Source: a candidate division WWE3 bacterium (lineage in GTDB: Bacteria > Patescibacteriota > 4484-211 > JAGQKX01). From it: DNA of 6,747 nucleotides. The DNA is taken from contig JAGQKX010000038.1 of the NCBI GenBank assembly GCA_020429905.1, forward strand, positions 1 to 6,747, read 5' to 3'. How positions within the stretch are numbered: position 1 is the stretch's first letter; every line of letters begins with the position of its first letter. The notes under the pieces were generated by a model. That model searched no databases. It was not told the DNA's origin and was given only the letters and a program-made list of their open reading frames with translations. The translations under genes were made by a program, and so were the position numbers. Positions 4,972-6,747 of the stretch are shown here, one piece after another.

Positions 4972-6747
4972 AAGGTATAACGCAGCTATTTAACCGAAAA
5001 AAAATCCATAAAACGAGTCAACTAGAACGAGCAACTTCTTGGCAGGCAGGAATTATGGCGCCATCTGATCCATTATCCAAACCGGATACTTTTTCGGTTT
5101 CAATCGGCAAGCTTTCTTTCGTGGTTCTTGGGGTGCTGCTTTGCTTCGGAGTACTAAGCTATCAAATATTCAAACTGCAAGTCATTGAGGGCCGAATGCA
5201 TGGCGTATTGGCCGATACCAATCGGATTATTGTTCGTTTGCTGCCGTACGAGCGAGGAATGATTTTTGATAGAAACGGAGTCGCTTTGGCGAAAAATAGA
5301 CCGACGTTTCAAGCAACGATGGTGTTTAGCCAGATTCCAACTGTAGAGGAAGAAACCTTTCCCGATTGGCAAAAAAAAGTCCAGAGTCTATTTGATTTAG
5401 ACGAAACTGAATTTTTTGATGTGATTGCTGATGCTCAGTCCAAACCTTTTGTTGAAACATTTATCACTTCAGGAATTTCGCAAGAAATTTATATAAAGTA
5501 TGAGTCGATTTCAAATGACCTTCCTGGAGTTTATCTTCACCCTGACTACACCCGAGATTATCCGTTTGGTCCAGAAATAGCGCATATTATCGGATATACC
5601 GGAGAAATCAACCAAACCGAATTAGCCCAAATCGAAAATAGTAACTACTCAGTCGGCGAACAAATTGGGCGAAGTGGGATCGAACAATATTATCAAAATC
5701 TACTTCGGGGTGAGTTTGGGCGAGAAACTATTGAAGTTGACTCAGTAGGTAAAAGTGTTCGATCTGTCAGTCATACAGATTCTTCGCCAGGTGCCTCATT
5801 GTTCTTGTCTCTTGATCTTGAATTGCAAAAAAAATCCAATGAATTATTACAATCAGCCATTACAGAATACGAGGCAACATCGGGAGTGATTGTTGTCCAA
5901 GACGCCAAAACGAGTAAGATTTTAGCGCTTTCATCGTTGCCTTCATACGACAATAATTTATTTGCCAAAGGTATTGAGCAAAAAGAATACCAGGCACTCA
6001 TTACCGACGAAGGCAAACCGCTATTTAACCGTGCGATTGCCGGAATCTATCCGCCAGGATCAACGGTTAAACCATTTGTCGGCTTGGCTGCGTTAGAAGA
6101 ACATATCATTGGTCCAAACACCATATTGACCGACACGCCTCAAGTTATTGAAGTAGGTGGAGGTCGGTTTCCAGATTGGCGGGTCATCTGGGGATATGGT
6201 CCGCTTGGGAATATTACCGTCAAAGACGCAATTGCTCATAGTAGTAACATTTTTTTCTATAAAGTGAGTGGGGGATACGAAGATATCGAAGGGCTTGGGA
6301 TTAAGCGCATCAAAGAATATTTACAAAGTTTCAATATCGGTTCAAAGACGGGTATCGATCTGCCGGGAGAAAACGCAGGGGTGTTTCCTGACCCAGCATG
6401 GAAGTTAGCAAATAAAAACGAAGGGTGGTATTTGGGGGATGATTATCAAGTTGGTATTGGCCAGGGAGATCTTTTAGTGACACCCTTACAAATGGTTAAT
6501 GCCGTAACGGCATTAGTTAATAATGGCCGCGTTTATCGACCACAATTAATTGATAAGATTACAGATCAGAACGGAAACAAGATTGAAGAGTTTCTTCCTG
6601 AAGTAATTCGAGAATTAGATTATTCACAAGAATATATGGACACCGTTAAACAAGGAATGCGCCAGGGAGTAGCGTCAGGGATCGTATATCCGCTACGTAA
6701 TGCCAAGGTTCCAGTAGCCGCCAAAACCGGTACCGCGGAATTTGGTA
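4968..6747 (+). CDS. mrdA: Penicillin-binding protein 2, class B transpeptidase (3' end cut off)
   Basis: This is the elongasome transpeptidase that cross-links peptide stems of new peptidoglycan outside the membrane, working with RodA. From the ATG at 4968, 593 codons are open to the window edge. A 47-residue cytoplasmic tail precedes one membrane anchor (about 48-68, LSFVVLGVLLCFGVLSY). The PBP dimerisation/pedestal domain follows (about 85-270), with R96-G-M-I-F-D-R-N-G104, YTRDYPFG...AHIIGYTGE (194-213) and GRSGIEQYYQNLLRG (234-248). The transpeptidase domain starts near 278 (LFLSLDLELQ). It holds the catalytic S365-TVK368 (SxxK), S425-S426-N427 (SxN) and K586-T587-G588 (KTG), in the right order. 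No glycosyltransferase domain is present. About 30-60 residues are probably missing. It begins in a 4-base ATGA overlap with mreD and has no Shine-Dalgarno site. The MreBCD context favours PBP2 over the division homologue FtsI. Confidence 0.95.
   Translation, partial: MKGITQLFNRKKIHKTSQLERATSWQAGIMAPSDPLSKPDTFSVSIGKLSFVVLGVLLCFGVLSYQIFKLQVIEGRMHGVLADTNRIIVRLLPYERGMIFDRNGVALAKNRPTFQATMVFSQIPTVEEETFPDWQKKVQSLFDLDETEFFDVIADAQSKPFVETFITSGISQEIYIKYESISNDLPGVYLHPDYTRDYPFGPEIAHIIGYTGEINQTELAQIENSNYSVGEQIGRSGIEQYYQNLLRGEFGRETIEVDSVGKSVRSVSHTDSSPGASLFLSLDLELQKKSNELLQSAITEYEATSGVIVVQDAKTSKILALSSLPSYDNNLFAKGIEQKEYQALITDEGKPLFNRAIAGIYPPGSTVKPFVGLAALEEHIIGPNTILTDTPQVIEVGGGRFPDWRVIWGYGPLGNITVKDAIAHSSNIFFYKVSGGYEDIEGLGIKRIKEYLQSFNIGSKTGIDLPGENAGVFPDPAWKLANKNEGWYLGDDYQVGIGQGDLLVTPLQMVNAVTALVNNGRVYRPQLIDKITDQNGNKIEEFLPEVIRELDYSQEYMDTVKQGMRQGVASGIVYPLRNAKVPVAAKTGTAEFG

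Noticed and set aside
1..6747. CRISPR array, transposase, tRNA, rRNA or defence genes
   Set aside because: I looked for repeated spacers, tRNA-like cloverleafs, rRNA motifs and insertion-sequence ends on both strands and saw none; the protein genes are housekeeping apart from the small unknown one.

Overview
The window reads as a compact bacterial chromosome segment in standard genetic code: TAA, TAG and TGA all end genes, and TGA ends both mreC and mreD inside ATGA overlaps, which argues against TGA recoding. Base composition is moderate and slightly AT-rich. Several start codons lie only a few bases after a -10 element and lack a clear Shine-Dalgarno site. That style, with short genes and tight packing, would fit a Patescibacteria/CPR-type genome. 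The taxonomic guess is weak; nothing here is diagnostic.

Left part (1-577). A strong minus-strand promoter (TTGACA, 17-base spacer, TACATT) faces left and is followed about 190 bases later by an intrinsic terminator. The transcript folds into a long, bulged, end-to-end helix with a central bubble and an apical hairpin. This is the architecture of 6S RNA, the regulator of RNA polymerase, although the identification rests on fold and context only. A plus-strand promoter sharing the same -35 bases fires the other way into a small, very basic, unrecognised 75-residue protein.

Middle part (578-2697). A Nudix hydrolase on the plus strand ends 2 bases from the end of fmt, which runs convergently. 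On the minus strand def and fmt (peptide deformylase and methionyl-tRNA formyltransferase) form a two-gene unit that adds and later removes the formyl group of initiator methionine. Between def and the divergent mreB is a 127-base region with two TATAAT boxes pointing outwards and a perfect 7-base inverted repeat midway between them.

Right part (2698-6747). mreB, mreC, mreD and a class B penicillin-binding protein of the PBP2 (MrdA) type lie head to tail with a 1-base gap and then two 4-base ATGA overlaps. This is the rod-shape (elongasome) operon: MreB filaments, the MreC/MreD membrane partners, and the PBP2 transpeptidase that cross-links peptidoglycan during side-wall growth. PBP2 is cut by the right edge just after its KTG motif. 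A rodA gene may follow but is not visible.

All core genes belong to known families. The interest lies in the regulatory DNA: the 6S-like RNA, the shared -35 element, the symmetrical def/mreB control region and the near-leaderless starts.
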